Source: Pseudorhizobium flavum (GTDB lineage Bacteria; Pseudomonadota; Alphaproteobacteria; Rhizobiales; Rhizobiaceae). From it: a stretch of 64,000 nt of DNA. How positions within the stretch are numbered: the first letter of the stretch is position 1; the number at the start of each line of letters is the position of its first letter. Under the pieces are notes generated by a model. That model was not told the DNA's origin and made no database searches. It worked only from the letters and a program-made list of their open reading frames with translations. Below are positions 63,411 to 64,000 of this stretch, piece after piece. The stretch is taken from the NCBI RefSeq assembly GCF_902502825.2, contig NZ_LR723670.1:124001-188000 (forward strand). The letters are read 5' to 3'. The position numbers and the translations under genes are program-made.

Positions 63411-64000
63411 TCATTCCGGTGGTAGCGGTAGTTTTTGCAGAGCTGCTGCCATCACGGCTATGCCGATGTGTCGGTAGACGGCTGACGAACTACTGTCACT
63501 GTGACCTTGTATAGCGTCTGCTATGCTGTCCGGAATCCCAACTCTTGCCGCTTCAGTCTTGAACCAATGCCGAAGCGCGTGGTTCGGAGCCTTGCGAGGG
63601 TCGCGGAAGCCGCAACTACGGATCCAGGCACCGAGGCGATTGGACACGCCTTTCGAGGCGTGCTTGCTTGGGATTACCTGAGGAGCGTGAATAGAATAAG
63701 GGGCCGCTCCCTCGCGAGGCAACAAACTCCAGGAAGCCAGCCTGGATCAGGGCAGGGTGTATGGGGACGGTACGCTCGCTCGACTCATTCTTTATGCTGC
63801 CTGCGTCGCTTGCCGGCTGTACTTTCAGAACTGCGTAGCCCTCTTCCTCGGTGACATGCGAGCCGTGCAACTGAGCGACCTCGCCAATGCGAGACCCGGT
63901 GGCTGCCGCAAGCCAGGGTAGCCAGCGCTTCCACGGCTCCTTTGCCTCTGTGGCGAGATCGAGGAGTTTTGCTACTTCATCATTGGTGTAGCCCAGCATG
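63411..64000 (-). pseudogene. Tyrosine recombinase/phage-type integrase, frameshifted and cut by the window end
   Basis: Two overlapping frames together give the catalytic half of a tyrosine recombinase. Upstream frame (63999 down to 63616): ATGSRIGEVAQL with the first Arg, then the beta-hairpin Lys region (LKVQPASDAGSIKNESSERTVP). Downstream frame (to 63411): HALRHWFKTEA (HxxR), GHSDSSS and AVYRHIG with the nucleophilic Tyr. The change of frame falls near 63660, at S-G-N-P / P-S-K-H-A, and looks like a 1-base indel. The N-terminal domain lies beyond the window. Confidence 0.8.

Noticed and set aside
1..64000. CRISPR array, rRNA genes, replication origin
   Set aside because: No regularly spaced repeats, rRNA-like segments or partition/origin signatures were recognised on reading.

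Overview
The window looks like part of a chromosome or large replicon of an alphaproteobacterium, most probably a Rhizobiaceae member. The grounds are high-GC coding sequence, an alphaproteobacterial Tad/Cpa pilus locus, the rhizobial bcsN-bcsA-bcsB-bcsZ cellulose operon order, HWE-type histidine kinases and a TTAA-N7-TTAA (CtrA-type) box. The genus cannot be fixed from the sequence alone.

Layout. (1) 1-6702: nucleoside salvage. A plus-strand cdd-punA-deoC-deoA run converges on a minus-strand deoB-add-upp run, with a small membrane-anchored retropepsin-like gene between them. Together they convert nucleosides to free bases and pentose phosphates. (2) 6798-18564: Tad/Flp pilus. Two TadE-like minor pilin genes and a secretin-N-domain gene lie on the minus strand, facing pilA-cpaABCDEF-tadBC on the plus strand, with a TadD-like TPR lipoprotein at the far end. 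(3) 18697-23719: ordinary housekeeping genes (M17 aminopeptidase, NlpC/P60 hydrolase, a small secreted protein, isovaleryl-CoA dehydrogenase, an SDR oxidoreductase). (4) 23810-32184: ferric-siderophore uptake. A siderophore-interacting reductase, ABC ATPase, two permeases and a binding protein on the minus strand are divergent from a TonB-dependent receptor; an AraC regulator follows. (5) 32502-41208: a compact aerobic CO dehydrogenase cluster (coxC-like MHYT-LytTR regulator, then coxM-S-L-D-E-F-G). CoxL carries the AYRCSFR active-site loop of true form I CO dehydrogenase.

(6) 41209-64000 is more accessory in character. It holds a tRNA-3'-end-like fragment, a GAF-GGDEF-EAL gene broken by an in-frame TGA, a membrane diguanylate cyclase, remnants of a sugar epimerase and a Gfo/Idh/MocA oxidoreductase, the cellulose operon (bcsN, A, B, Z and a TPR gene) followed by a GAF-GGDEF cyclase, an IclR regulator with an uncharacterised gene that appears truncated, an IS3-family element without a target duplication, a 5'-truncated PAS-HWE kinase, a KaiC-like ATPase overlapping a second HWE kinase, and a frameshifted tyrosine recombinase running off the right edge. 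Cellulose synthase has a PilZ (c-di-GMP receptor) domain, so the cyclases around it form a plausible local signalling group.

The signals I find most worth following are a near-perfect 14-bp direct repeat with 20-bp period between the coxC-like regulator and coxM (candidate LytTR operator), the KaiC-HWE kinase pair whose KaiC has a Thr-Tyr pair at the phosphorylation dyad, the CtrA-type box upstream of the cellulose operon, and the signs of island boundaries and decay in the last 23 kb. No intact tRNA, rRNA or CRISPR array was found.
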